Shown: positions 50,444-59,360, counted from the first letter of the stretch. The stretch: DNA of 64,000 nt from Streptomyces alfalfae (GCF_004127445.1 NZ_QEXM01000025.1:248001-312000); one strand, 5' to 3'. Program-made: numbers and translations. The notes: generated from the sequence alone by a model not told the origin.

Positions 50444-51903
50444 ACAAGCCCCTGCGCCGGATCGCGATCTTCTGCGGGCTGCTCGTCTTCGCCCTGCTCG
50501 CCCGGGACAACTGGCTCCAGTACGTCCAGGCCGACAGCCTGGCCAAGCACGAGAAGAACCGCCGCGTCACCATCGAGCGCTACTCCCAGCCGCGCGGCGA
50601 CATCATCGTCGACGGCAAGCCCATCACCGGCTCCAAGGCCACCCCGGGCAGCGACCTGAAGTACAAGCGCACCTGGAAGAACGGGCCCATGTGGGCCCCC
50701 GTCACCGGGTACTCCTCGCAGCGCATCGGCGCCAACCAGCTGGAGTACATCGACGACGGCATCCTCACCGGCAACGACGACCGGCTGTTCTTCCGTCGCA
50801 CCCTCGACATGCTGACCGGCGAGAAGAAGGAGGGCGGCAATGTCGTCACCACTCTCAACGGCGCCGCGCAGAAGGCCGCGTACGAGGGTCTGAAGGGCCG
50901 CGGCAAGGGTGCCGTCGCCGCGATCGACCCGTCCACGGGCGCGATCCTGGCGCTGGCCTCCACGCCCTCGTACGACCCGGGGGACTTCGCCGGCAACACC
51001 AATGACGAGGCGCAGAAGTTCCTCGACCTCGACAAGGACAAGGACAAGCCGCTGGTCAACCGCGCGCTGCGCGAGACCTACCCGCCCGGCTCCACCTTCA
51101 AGGTGGTAACGGCGGCGGCCGCCCTGGAGAACGGTCTGTACGACGACATCGACGGCAAGACGGACTCGCCGCTGCCCTGGACGATGCCGAACACCACGAC
51201 CCCGCTGAAGAACGAGGGCGACATCCCCTGCAAGAACGCCTCGCTGCGTGAGGCGCTGCGGGTGTCCTGCAACACCGTCTTCGGCAAGATCGGTTCCGAT
51301 CTCGGCAAGGACAAGATGCTGGAGACGGCGAAGAAGTTCGGGTTCAACTCCGAGCAGTTCGTGCCGGTCCGCTCCAACGCGTCGAACTTCCCCGAGGACA
51401 TGGACAAGCCGCAGACGGCGCTGTCCTCCATCGGCCAGTTCGAGACGGCCGCGACGCCGCTGCAGATGGCCATGGTCGCCTCCGCGATCGCCAACGACGG
51501 CACGCTCATGGAGCCGTACATGGTCGACGAGCTGCAGGCTCGGAACCTGGACACCGTCGAGAAGCACTCGCCCAAGGAGATGAGCGAGCCGCTGTCGAAG
51601 GAGAACGCCCAGAAGCTCCAGGAGATGATGGAGACGGTCGTCGAAGAGGGCACGGGAACCAACGCCAAGATCCCCGGCGTCACTGTCGGAGGCAAGACCG
51701 GTACGGCGCAGCACGGCGTCGCCAACAGCAAGAACCCCTACGCCTGGTTCATCTCGTACGCCAAGACGGATTCCGGTTCGCCGGTCGCCGTCGCCGTAGT
51801 GGTCGAGGACAGCAAGGCCAGCCGTGACGACATCTCCGGTGGTGGCCTCGCCGCGCCCATCGCCAGAGACGTGATGAAGGCAGTCATCAACAGCAAGAAG
51901 TGA
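50440..51903 (+). CDS. pbpA: Class B penicillin-binding protein (transpeptidase)
   Basis: A 487-residue enzyme with a single N-terminal helix (IAIFCGLLVFALLARDNWLQ). Transpeptidase motifs: S218-T-F-K221, S276-C-N278 and K419-T-G421 in GGKTGTAQHG. The shorter N-terminal pedestal is typical of PbpA. It crosslinks the glycans made by the coupled SEDS protein. The pair sits between phosphatase and kinase, as in mycobacteria, pointing to phospho-control of wall growth. Confidence 0.95.
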   Translation: MNKPLRRIAIFCGLLVFALLARDNWLQYVQADSLAKHEKNRRVTIERYSQPRGDIIVDGKPITGSKATPGSDLKYKRTWKNGPMWAPVTGYSSQRIGANQLEYIDDGILTGNDDRLFFRRTLDMLTGEKKEGGNVVTTLNGAAQKAAYEGLKGRGKGAVAAIDPSTGAILALASTPSYDPGDFAGNTNDEAQKFLDLDKDKDKPLVNRALRETYPPGSTFKVVTAAAALENGLYDDIDGKTDSPLPWTMPNTTTPLKNEGDIPCKNASLREALRVSCNTVFGKIGSDLGKDKMLETAKKFGFNSEQFVPVRSNASNFPEDMDKPQTALSSIGQFETAATPLQMAMVASAIANDGTLMEPYMVDELQARNLDTVEKHSPKEMSEPLSKENAQKLQEMMETVVEEGTGTNAKIPGVTVGGKTGTAQHGVANSKNPYAWFISYAKTDSGSPVAVAVVVEDSKASRDDISGGGLAAPIARDVMKAVINSKK

Positions 51904-52071
51904 CCCCTGTCACGGCGACTCCCCATCGGTGCACGTTGCGGTACCGGTCCGGTATCGGCTGACGGTGGTGTCCGGGTCACGTAAGTCGAGCCGGGTACCG
52001 TATGCCCGGACAGCACACCGCCGGACCACACAACGGTGCGGTCGGGACCGACGGAGAGGGCTGGATTAGCT

Positions 52072-54117
52072 ATGGAAGAGCCGCGTCGCCTCGGCGGCCG
52101 GTACGAGCTGGGCCAGGTGCTCGGCCGTGGTGGGATGGCGGAGGTCTACCTCGCGCACGACACCCGCCTCGGTCGCACCGTGGCGGTGAAGACGCTGCGA
52201 GTCGACCTCGCCCGCGACCCGTCGTTCCAGGCCCGGTTCCGCCGTGAGGCCCAGTCTGCCGCCTCACTCAACCACCCGGCCATCGTCGCGGTCTACGACA
52301 CCGGCGAGGACTACGTGGACGGGGTCTCCATCCCGTACATCGTGATGGAGTACGTCGACGGCTCGACCCTGCGTGAGCTGCTGCACTCCGGTCGCAAGCT
52401 GCTGCCCGAGCGGGCCATGGAGATGACGATCGGCATCCTCCAGGCCCTGGAGTACTCCCACCGCAGCGGCATCGTCCACCGTGACATCAAGCCGGCGAAC
52501 GTCATGCTGACGCGCAACGGCCAGGTCAAGGTCATGGACTTCGGCATCGCCCGCGCCATGGGCGAGTCCGGCATGACCATGACGCAGACGGCGGCGGTCA
52601 TCGGCACGGCGCAGTACCTCTCGCCCGAGCAGGCCAAGGGCGAGCAGGTCGACGCCCGCTCCGACCTCTACTCCACGGGCTGCCTGCTCTACGAACTGCT
52701 CACCGTCCGGCCGCCGTTCGTCGGGGACTCCCCGGTCGCGGTCGCCTACCAGCACGTGCGTGAGGAGCCCCAGGCTCCCAGCGTCTTCGACGGAGAGATC
52801 ACTCCGGAGATGGACGCCATCGTGCTGAAGGCCCTCACCAAGGACCCCGACTACCGCTACCAGTCGGCCGACGAGATGCGCGCCGACATCGAGGCCTGCC
52901 TCGACGGCCAGCCGGTCGCGGCCACCGCCGCCATGGGCGCGGTCGGCTACGGCGGGGCCGACGGCTATGGGGCCGACCAGCAGACGGCGATGCTGCGCCC
53001 GCAGGGCGGCGGCGCCCCGACGTCCATGCTGCCGCCGGTCAACCCGGACGACGGAGGTTACGGCTACGACGAGAACGGCCGTGGCCGCCGCCAGAAGAAA
53101 TCCAACATGTCGACGTGGCTGCTGATCATCGCGGGCATCCTCGTCCTGGTCGGCGCGATCCTGATCGGCAAGTGGGCGTTCACGGGGAACGGCGGGGGTG
53201 ACGATTCGCTGGAGGCCCCCAACTTCGTCGGTGAGACGGTGAAGGAAGCCCGGGAGTCGGCGAACAACGTCGGTCTGGAGATCGAGGTCGGCAAGCGCGA
53301 GCCCTGCGAGAAGTACCCGAAGGGCGAGATCTGCGAGCAGGACCCGGGAGCGGACGCGAAGGTCGAGAAGGGCGACACCGTCACGGTGACGGTGTCGACC
53401 GGTGCGCCCAAGGTGGCGGTGCCGAACGTGATCGGCCTGGACATCGAGGAGGCCACGGAGAAGCTGGAGGCCGACAAGTACCAGCTCGTCGTCAAGCCCA
53501 AGCCCGTGGAGTCCACTGTCACGCCGAACCAGGTCCTCGACCAGGACCCGGCGTCCGGCTCCGAGGTGCAGAAGGGCAGCACGATCACCCTGGAGATCGC
53601 CAAGAAGAAGCAGCAGTCCGTCGTTCCCAGTGTCAACGGCAAGACGTGGGAAGAGGCCAAGCAGCAGATCGAGGCGAACGACCTGGTGGCCAGCCGCCAG
53701 GACGTGGCCAGCGGCGACGTCGAGGAGGGCAAGGTCATCCAGACCACGCCCGCGGCCGGCACGTCCGTCGACCCCGACTCCACCGTGACCGTCCAGGTCG
53801 CGAAGAAGCCGGAGGAGACCACTGTCCCCTCCCTCGCCGGGCAGAAGCTCAAGGACGCCCGGAAGGCCATCGAGGACGCCGGTCTGACCGTCGGCAACAT
53901 CACCGGGCCGCAGGATGACGACGCCATCGTGGTCCTGCCGCAGCCCAACGCGGGCGAGAAGGTCGAGCCGGGCACCGCGGTCAACCTGACCACCGCGGGC
54001 GGCAGCGGCGGCGACAACGGCGACAACGGCGGCGGTGGAGACGACGGAGGCGGCGGCTTCATCGGCGGCATGTCGCACCGCGACAACCGCGACGGGCACG
54101 GCTGGGACGACGACTGA
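52072..54117 (+). CDS. pknB: PknB-type Ser/Thr kinase with four PASTA domains
   Basis: A 681-residue kinase from ATG 52072. The kinase domain (10-275) has LGRGGMAEVY, K40, D138 in HRDIKPANVM, D156-F-G and activation-loop T171 and T173. A helix at 347-369 leads to four outer PASTA repeats (about 381-448, 449-516, 517-583 and 584-650). A Gly/Asp-rich tail follows. PASTA domains bind muropeptides or lipid II, so wall state is sensed here. It lies 168 bp after pbpA and probably has its own promoter as well. Confidence 0.95.
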   Translation: MEEPRRLGGRYELGQVLGRGGMAEVYLAHDTRLGRTVAVKTLRVDLARDPSFQARFRREAQSAASLNHPAIVAVYDTGEDYVDGVSIPYIVMEYVDGSTLRELLHSGRKLLPERAMEMTIGILQALEYSHRSGIVHRDIKPANVMLTRNGQVKVMDFGIARAMGESGMTMTQTAAVIGTAQYLSPEQAKGEQVDARSDLYSTGCLLYELLTVRPPFVGDSPVAVAYQHVREEPQAPSVFDGEITPEMDAIVLKALTKDPDYRYQSADEMRADIEACLDGQPVAATAAMGAVGYGGADGYGADQQTAMLRPQGGGAPTSMLPPVNPDDGGYGYDENGRGRRQKKSNMSTWLLIIAGILVLVGAILIGKWAFTGNGGGDDSLEAPNFVGETVKEARESANNVGLEIEVGKREPCEKYPKGEICEQDPGADAKVEKGDTVTVTVSTGAPKVAVPNVIGLDIEEATEKLEADKYQLVVKPKPVESTVTPNQVLDQDPASGSEVQKGSTITLEIAKKKQQSVVPSVNGKTWEEAKQQIEANDLVASRQDVASGDVEEGKVIQTTPAAGTSVDPDSTVTVQVAKKPEETTVPSLAGQKLKDARKAIEDAGLTVGNITGPQDDDAIVVLPQPNAGEKVEPGTAVNLTTAGGSGGDNGDNGGGGDDGGGGFIGGMSHRDNRDGHGWDDD

Positions 54118-54132
54118 CCGAGCCCCGTGAGC

Positions 54133-54179
54133 ACGACGGAGCCCCGGTGACCATGGAACGGTCACCGGGGCTCCGTCGT
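54133..54179. terminator. Strong bidirectional terminator after pknB
   Basis: A perfect 20-bp stem (54133-54152 with 54160-54179) with a 7-nt loop, 15 bp after pknB. It closes the operon and lies between convergent genes. Confidence 0.85.
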
Positions 54180-54299
54180 ACGCGGGGCCTGTCGTACGCG
54201 AGGGTCTGTCGTACGCGAGGGTCTGTCGTACGCGAGGGTCTGTCGTACGCGAGGTCGGTCGTACGCTAGGTCGGTCGTACCGGCCTGTCGCACGCGAGG
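54175..54299. repeat. Eight degenerate GTCGTACGCGAGG repeats
   Basis: Units begin at 54175, 54191, 54208, 54225, 54242, 54258, 54274 and 54287 with periods of 16-17 bp (13 for the last). Each has the palindromic GTAC/CGTACG core except the degraded last two. It fills the gap between the pknB terminator and the first sortase gene. No coding or CRISPR character. Confidence 0.8.
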
Positions 54300-54312
54300 C
54301 TCGGCCGGTCGG

Positions 54313-55134
54313 TCACCGCAGCTCCGCCGGCGGCGTGCGCTTGTTGTCGACCTTCTCGATCCGCTCCAGCTCGCCCCAGACGACGTAGCGGTAGTTGGAG
54401 GTGTAGACCGGCGTGCACGTCGTCAGCGTGATGTAGCGGCCCGGCTTCTTCGCGCCCGATTCCTTCGGGATGGGCTTGAGGACCTTCACGTTGTACTTCG
54501 AGGTCTCGGGCAGCGTCGCGTACACCTTGTACACGTACCACTTGTCACGCGACTCGTAGATGATCGCGTCGCCCTTCTTGATCTTGTCGATCTTGTGGAA
54601 CTTCGCGCCGTGCCCGTCGCGGTGCGCGGCCAGCGTGAAGTTTCCTTCCTTGTCCTCGGGGAGGGCCGACTTGATCGGGTCCTTGTAGTAGCCCGCGACG
54701 CCGTCGTTGAGCACCTTGTGGCTGGTGCCCTCCTTGACCAGCACCTCGCCGCCGCCCATCGCGGGCACGTGGAGGAAGCCGATGCCGTCCTTGGTGTCGA
54801 TGTTCCCCGGCCCGCCCGCCCAGCGGTCGCGGACGCGGTCGCCCTGCTTGTTCGCCTCGCGGTCGGCGATGACGTTGGTCCACCACAGGGAGTAGACGAC
54901 GAAGAGACCGAGGACGAGGCCCGCGGTGATGAGGAGTTCACCGAAGACGCTGACCGCCATGGCGACGGGCCCACGGCCCCGACGCCGCGGCGCGGGGGCC
55001 GGCGCGGAATCCGGAGCGGGCCCCGTCGTGGAATCCGTCCCGGAAGCCGTCGAGGAATCCGGGGTGGGATCGGGCGTGGAGTCCGTTGCGGGCGCCTCGG
55101 CCTGCTGCTCGTCGTCGTCGGTCGTGGCTGCCAC
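54313..55134 (-). CDS. srtE: Class E sortase (first of three)
   Basis: A 273-residue transpeptidase from GTG 55134. A Thr/Pro/Asp-rich cytosolic start of about 55 residues is followed by a helix (ELLITAGLVLGLFVVYSLWW), then the sortase barrel. Catalytic residues: His in LAAHRDGHG, C240 in TLTTCTP, and R249 in SNYRYVVWG. Class E enzymes anchor LAXTG-type surface proteins such as chaplins. The substrates are not in this window. Confidence 0.93.
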   Translation of the reverse strand: MAATTDDDEQQAEAPATDSTPDPTPDSSTASGTDSTTGPAPDSAPAPAPRRRGRGPVAMAVSVFGELLITAGLVLGLFVVYSLWWTNVIADREANKQGDRVRDRWAGGPGNIDTKDGIGFLHVPAMGGGEVLVKEGTSHKVLNDGVAGYYKDPIKSALPEDKEGNFTLAAHRDGHGAKFHKIDKIKKGDAIIYESRDKWYVYKVYATLPETSKYNVKVLKPIPKESGAKKPGRYITLTTCTPVYTSNYRYVVWGELERIEKVDNKRTPPAELR

Positions 55135-55158
55135 TGGTTCTGCCCCGTTCTCACACTT

Positions 55159-56610
55159 CTAGTTGACGAGCGCGCTCGGCTTGCCCTTGCTGCGCGGCCG
55201 TTCCTCGGCCATCTTGCCCCAGACGATCATCCGGTACTTACTCGTGAACTCCGGGGTGCAAGTGGTCAGTGTGATGTAGCGGCCGGGTTTCGTGAAGCCC
55301 GAACCGGGCGGCACGGGACCGATCACACTCGTGTTGCTCGGATTCGTCTGCGGCAGGATGTTCGCCATCTTGTAGACGAAGTACGTGTCCTGCGTCTCGA
55401 CGACGATGGGGTCGCCCGGTTCGAGACGGTTGATGTAGCGGAACGGTTCGCCATGGGTGTTGCGGTGGCCCGCCACCGCGAAGTTGCCCGGATCGGCGTC
55501 CGGCATCGCCGTCTTCGTGACGCCCTCGTTGTAGTGGCCGACCATGCCGCGGTCGAGGACCTTGTGCTTGTCGATGCCCTCGGCCACCGGCACGACGACG
55601 TCCAGCTTCGGGATGTGCAGCAGGGCGAAGCCCTGGCCCGGTTCGAACGTGCCCGGTTTGCCCTTGCCCTTGGCCCACTCGCTCTGCAGGTCGTGCGCGG
55701 CGCCGTCGGCCTGCTGCTGGGCCCTGATGTTCGTCCACCACAGCTGGTACGTGACGAAGAGCAGCATCAGCACGCCCAGGGTGATGAAGACCTCGCCGAG
55801 CCCCCTGCTGATCACCGTGCCCGCCGACGGCCTGCGGGCCCGCTCGGCGCGGCGGGCCTCCACCCGGGACAGAGGGGCGCCGAGGGCCGGACTCGCCTGT
55901 ACGGGGCGTCTGCCGCCCTTCTTGGCGGCCTTGCGCCGCGCCGCCCGGCCTTCCGCGGGACGGACGGGCTCGGGGGGACGGACGGGCTCCGTGGAACGGA
56001 CGGGCTTGAGGGGGCGGGTGGTCTCCGTGAGGCCGTGGCTCTCCGGCCCGGCCGCCGCCCGGCGCGTGTCGACGGTGCGCAGACCGACCGTCTCGTCGTC
56101 CCGGCGTATCGGTTCGTACGGCGGCGTCGCGGACCTGGGCGAGGGCGGGGTGGCGGCAGCGGCCGCCTGCTGCGGGGAGTAGGCGCCGTAGAGCTGCTCA
56201 TACGTGGGTTCGGGCGTGGCCTGCGGTTCCCGGGAGGCCCGGGGCACCCGCGGGCGCTGCCCCTGATGAGGCTCGGACGGGGGCTCGGGCCGGGACTCGG
56301 TCCGGATCTCGGGCCGGGGCTTCGGCTGGGGCTCCGAGGCCGGGCCGCTGCGGAACCACGGCGAGGGGTGCTGGCCCGGCAGCGGGTCCGTCAGCGGATC
56401 GGTGAGGTCGTCGACGGCGGCTTCGAGCTCCGCGTCGCCCCGCGCGACGTCCCCGGCGCCGTCGACACCCCCGGCACCCCCAGCACTCTCGACGCCCCCG
56501 GCACTCTCGGCGCTCCCGGCGCCCCCGCGCGCACCCCCGGCGTCCCCGTACGCGGCGTTCGCGTCGTGCGGGGCTCCGGAAGGGTCGCGCCCGGGGCGCA
56601 GGGCGGTCAC
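55159..56610 (-). CDS. srtE: Class E sortase with long disordered N-terminus (second of three)
   Basis: A 483-residue protein from GTG 56610, overlapping the pabA stop as GTGA. The first 280 residues are low-complexity (Gly/Ala repeats, then Pro/Arg/Glu runs with repeated PVRP-like units) and lie inside the cell. The helix is EVFITLGVLMLLFVTYQLWW. Catalytic residues: His in VAGHRNTHG, C451 in TLTTCTP and R460. This is twice the usual sortase length, which suggests an added cytosolic role or contacts. Confidence 0.92.
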   Translation of the reverse strand: MTALRPGRDPSGAPHDANAAYGDAGGARGGAGSAESAGGVESAGGAGGVDGAGDVARGDAELEAAVDDLTDPLTDPLPGQHPSPWFRSGPASEPQPKPRPEIRTESRPEPPSEPHQGQRPRVPRASREPQATPEPTYEQLYGAYSPQQAAAAATPPSPRSATPPYEPIRRDDETVGLRTVDTRRAAAGPESHGLTETTRPLKPVRSTEPVRPPEPVRPAEGRAARRKAAKKGGRRPVQASPALGAPLSRVEARRAERARRPSAGTVISRGLGEVFITLGVLMLLFVTYQLWWTNIRAQQQADGAAHDLQSEWAKGKGKPGTFEPGQGFALLHIPKLDVVVPVAEGIDKHKVLDRGMVGHYNEGVTKTAMPDADPGNFAVAGHRNTHGEPFRYINRLEPGDPIVVETQDTYFVYKMANILPQTNPSNTSVIGPVPPGSGFTKPGRYITLTTCTPEFTSKYRMIVWGKMAEERPRSKGKPSALVN

Positions 56611-57263
56611 GCCGTGGCCCTGCCCACCACCGGGGCGAGCCCGCTCGAACGTCCGACGGCGCCGGTGTCGCCGCACTCCACGAGCCAGTTGGCCAGCATG
56701 AGGTGGCCGTGCTCGGTCAGCACGGACTCCGGGTGGAACTGCACGCCCTCGACGGGGAGTTCCCGGTGGCGCACGCCCATGATGATGCCGTCCTCGGTGC
56801 GGGCCGTGACCTCCAGCTCGGCCGGGACGGTGGCGGGCTCGGCGGCGAGCGAGTGGTAGCGGGTCGCGGTGAACGGCGACGGCAGGCCCGCGAAGACGCC
56901 CTTGCCCTCGTGGCGTACGAGCGAGGTCTTGCCGTGCAGCAGCTCGGGGGCGCGGCCGACGACGCCGCCGTATGCCACGGCCATCGACTGCATGCCGAGG
57001 CAGACGCCGAAGACGGGCACGCCGGTGGCGGCGCAGTGCCGCACCATCTCCACGCAGACACCCGCCTGCTCCGGGGTGCCGGGGCCGGGCGAGAGCAGGA
57101 CGCCGTCGAAGCCGTCCTGCGCGTGCTCCGGCACGACCTCGTCGTTGCGGCGGACCTCGCACTCGGCGCCGAGCTGGTACAGATACTGGACGAGGTTGAA
57201 GACGAAGCTGTCGTAGTTGTCGACGACCAGGACGCGGCTGCGGTCGCCGCCGGCGGCGCTCAC
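56607..57263 (-). CDS. pabA: Glutamine amidotransferase component (PabA/TrpG type)
   Basis: A 218-residue class I amidotransferase from GTG 57263. RVLVVDNYDSFVFNLVQYL starts the domain; the nucleophile is in GVCLGMQSMAVAYGG; the His-Glu pair is in GVQFHPESVLTEHG. It supplies ammonia for aminodeoxychorismate (folate) or anthranilate. No synthase partner gene is adjacent; instead it is sandwiched between a 53-residue membrane protein and a sortase, with coupled overlaps on both sides. Confidence 0.92.
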   Translation of the reverse strand: MSAAGGDRSRVLVVDNYDSFVFNLVQYLYQLGAECEVRRNDEVVPEHAQDGFDGVLLSPGPGTPEQAGVCVEMVRHCAATGVPVFGVCLGMQSMAVAYGGVVGRAPELLHGKTSLVRHEGKGVFAGLPSPFTATRYHSLAAEPATVPAELEVTARTEDGIIMGVRHRELPVEGVQFHPESVLTEHGHLMLANWLVECGDTGAVGRSSGLAPVVGRATA

Positions 57264-57421
57264 TGGCCGTCCACGGTGACGTCGTTGAAGGGCAGCAGCG
57301 GCTCGGCCCACGGGAAGACGTACTGGAACAGCACATAGACCACGGCCAAGACGAGCACCAGTGAAATCACTGCCCTCACCCATGCGTTTCCCGGCAGATG
57401 CCGCCAGATCCAGCCGTACAT
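57260..57421 (-). CDS. Small membrane protein, 53 residues
   Basis: Starts at ATG 57421 behind GGAAGGGACGGC and ends at TGA 57260-57262, overlapping the pabA GTG by 4 nt. The sequence begins MYGWIWRHLPGNAWVRAV, has one helix (ISLVLVLAVVYVLFQYVF) and ends in a short polar outer tail (PFNDVTVDGQ). I do not recognise a named family. The overlap, ribosome site and high-quality helix support a real gene. It may partner the neighbouring sortases. Confidence 0.75.
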   Translation of the reverse strand: MYGWIWRHLPGNAWVRAVISLVLVLAVVYVLFQYVFPWAEPLLPFNDVTVDGQ

Positions 57422-57475
57422 GCCGTCCCTTCCGTCGCGTACGGCGCCGGTCCTCCCCTGCCGTACGGCACCAGA

Positions 57476-58162
57476 CTAGCGGCGCAGTGCCGCCGGTTTC
57501 CCGGCCTCCACGGGCTGGGTGGCGTCCAGCCGCGCCCAGACGATCAGCCGGTGGCTGTGGCCCCACTCCGGTTCGCAGGTCGTGAGGGTCAGGTAGCGGC
57601 CCGGGCCGTCGAAGCCCGATCCGCGCGGCACGGGATCGATGACCCCGACGTCGTCGGGGAGCGTCCTGTAGGGCCTCCTGTCGACGCGGTACGTGAACCA
57701 CGTCGTGCCGTCGGTGAGGATGACGGGGTCGTTCGGCCGCAGCTCAGGGACGTCCTTGAAGGGGTCGCCGTAGGTGCGGCGGTGGCCGGCCACGGCGAAG
57801 TTGCCCTTCTGCCCGAGCCGGGCGGTGGAAGCGTAGTGGCCGAGGCCCTTCTTGAGCACGTCGGTGCCGGTGCCCTGGAGCACGGGCTTGTTCCACGTGA
57901 AACCGAACCGCGGGATGTACATGACGGCGAAGGCCTTGCCGTCCTTGTAGGGGAGCGGTTCATCGGGCGGGCCATCGGTGGTCGGGGCGTCGTCCACGGA
58001 GTCCCGCGCCCAGCGGTCCCGCAGCTCGTCGAGCTGGCCGTCCATGGCGCTGTCGGCCCGCACGCCGGTCCAGTAGAGGACGTAGACCACGAAGAGCACG
58101 ATGAGGGCGCCGACGGTGATGCACAGTTCGCTGAACGTCCTGACCAGCACGCGCACGGACAC
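57476..58162 (-). CDS. srtE: Class E sortase (third of three)
   Basis: A 228-residue sortase from GTG 58162, without the long N-terminal extension. The helix is ELCITVGALIVLFVVYVLYW. Catalytic residues: His in VAGHRRTYG, C196 in TLTTCEP (CEP, not CTP as in the other two) and R205 in HSHRLIVWA. It is the shortest of the three. It precedes the 53-residue gene and pabA on the same strand. Confidence 0.93.
   Translation of the reverse strand: MSVRVLVRTFSELCITVGALIVLFVVYVLYWTGVRADSAMDGQLDELRDRWARDSVDDAPTTDGPPDEPLPYKDGKAFAVMYIPRFGFTWNKPVLQGTGTDVLKKGLGHYASTARLGQKGNFAVAGHRRTYGDPFKDVPELRPNDPVILTDGTTWFTYRVDRRPYRTLPDDVGVIDPVPRGSGFDGPGRYLTLTTCEPEWGHSHRLIVWARLDATQPVEAGKPAALRR
57890..57903. promoter_or_regulatory. 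Near-perfect parS-like site inside third sortase gene
   Basis: GTTCCACGTGAAAC differs from the 14-bp parS palindrome at one base (C for T at position 4). It is within coding sequence for FTWNK in the sortase. One-mismatch parS sites occur in Streptomyces, but chance codon use cannot be excluded. Confidence 0.4.
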
Positions 58163-58180
58163 GGGCTCCCCCAGGGGCGG

Positions 58181-58951
58181 CTACTCCACGGGCTTCGCGT
58201 AGTGGAGATCCACTGTGCCCGAGTAGCCGGGAAGAGTCACCGCCGCGTCGTCGTCGACTTTCCAGCCGAGCCCGTAGGCGTTGACGTACAGCATGTAGTT
58301 CTGGATCTCGGGGGAGGCGGTGAGGGCGCTCTTGAGCTTGTCGGGGTCGCCCACCGCGGTCACCTTGTAGGGCGGGGAGTAGACGCGGCCCTGGAGGATC
58401 AGCGTGTTGCCCACGCAGCGCACGGCGCTCGTGGAGATCAGCCGCTGGTCCATGACCTTGATGCCCTTGGCGCCGCCCTGCCACAGGGCGTTGACCACGG
58501 CTTGCAGGTCCTGCTGGTGGATGACCAGGTCGTTCGGCTGGGGCTCGGGGTAGCCGGGCAGTTTCGGGCCTGCGTCGGGCGGGGCGTCGGCGAGGGTGAC
58601 GGTGACCGCCGGGCCGCTGAGCTTCTTGGTGCCCGCGTTCTCCTCCAGGGCCTTGAGCCGGGCGTCGTCGGCCTTGGTGCCGCCGTTGTCGCGCTGGGCC
58701 AGGGCCTCGACGTCGTCGCGCAGGGAGGCGTTGGACTCGTCGAGGGCGCCGTTCTTGTGGCTGCGCTCCTGGATGAGGTCGGAGAGTTTCAGCAGGGAGG
58801 CGTCGGTACGGATGTTGGTGCCCTTGGCCGTGTTGAAACTGGTGAAGAAGATCAGCCCGGCGAGGGCGAAAACAGCACCCGTAAGCACCCGAACCGGGCG
58901 CCACCGAGGGCGACGACCGGCACCGTCATGGGGGTCGGCAGAATTGCTCAA
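58181..58951 (-). CDS. DUF881-family membrane protein
   Basis: A 256-residue protein from TTG 58951. One helix (VLTGAVFALAGLIFFTSF) is followed by a coiled coil (about 53-95) and a globular outer domain with VTVTLADAP, NDLVIHQQDLQAVVNALWQGGAKGIKVMDQRL and VYSPPYKVTAVGD. This is the DUF881 pattern seen in division-locus proteins of Gram-positives (YlxW/YlxX type). It is 18 bp upstream of the third sortase and divergent from crgA, so a cell-envelope role is likely. Confidence 0.9.
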   Translation of the reverse strand: MSNSADPHDGAGRRPRWRPVRVLTGAVFALAGLIFFTSFNTAKGTNIRTDASLLKLSDLIQERSHKNGALDESNASLRDDVEALAQRDNGGTKADDARLKALEENAGTKKLSGPAVTVTLADAPPDAGPKLPGYPEPQPNDLVIHQQDLQAVVNALWQGGAKGIKVMDQRLISTSAVRCVGNTLILQGRVYSPPYKVTAVGDPDKLKSALTASPEIQNYMLYVNAYGLGWKVDDDAAVTLPGYSGTVDLHYAKPVE

Positions 58952-59094
58952 CGTACCCTTATCTCCTTCAGCGCCGCGGAAGCACTACGCTAACGGACGC
59001 CTGGGGGAGGCCTCAGCTCCCCGTGGAGCCCCGCCCCGGCGCCACATGACAGTTACCTGCGCGGCCACGCAGCGCATCGACAGGAGAGACCCTC

Positions 59095-59352
59095 GTGCCG
59101 AAGTCACGTATCCGCAAGAAGGCAGACGACTACACGCCGCCGCCGGCGAAGCAGGCGACGAACATCAAGCTGACGAATCGCAGCTGGGTGGCTCCGGTGA
59201 TGCTGGCGCTGTTCCTCATCGGCCTCGCCTGGATCGTCGTTTTCTATGTCACGGACGGCAAGCTGCCGATCGATCCGCTCGGCAACTGGAACATCGTGGT
59301 CGGCTTCGGCTTCATCGCCGCGGGATTCGGCGTCTCCACGCAGTGGAAGTAG
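59095..59352 (+). CDS. crgA: Cell division protein CrgA
   Basis: An 85-residue protein from GTG 59095. Polar basic start ([15 protein letters not shown]), then two helices ([21 protein letters not shown] and [18 protein letters not shown]). CrgA controls FtsZ ring formation and septation in Streptomyces aerial hyphae and recruits wall synthesis proteins in mycobacteria. It is a single-gene unit with its own terminator. Confidence 0.95.
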   Translation: MPKSRIRKKADDYTPPPAKQATNIKLTNRSWVAPVMLALFLIGLAWIVVFYVTDGKLPIDPLGNWNIVVGFGFIAAGFGVSTQWK

Positions 59353-59360
59353 GCCGCCGG

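Noticed and set aside
54175..54299. The GTCGTACGCGAGG array as a CRISPR
   Set aside because: Units follow each other with almost no spacers (3-4 bp), and no cas genes are nearby.
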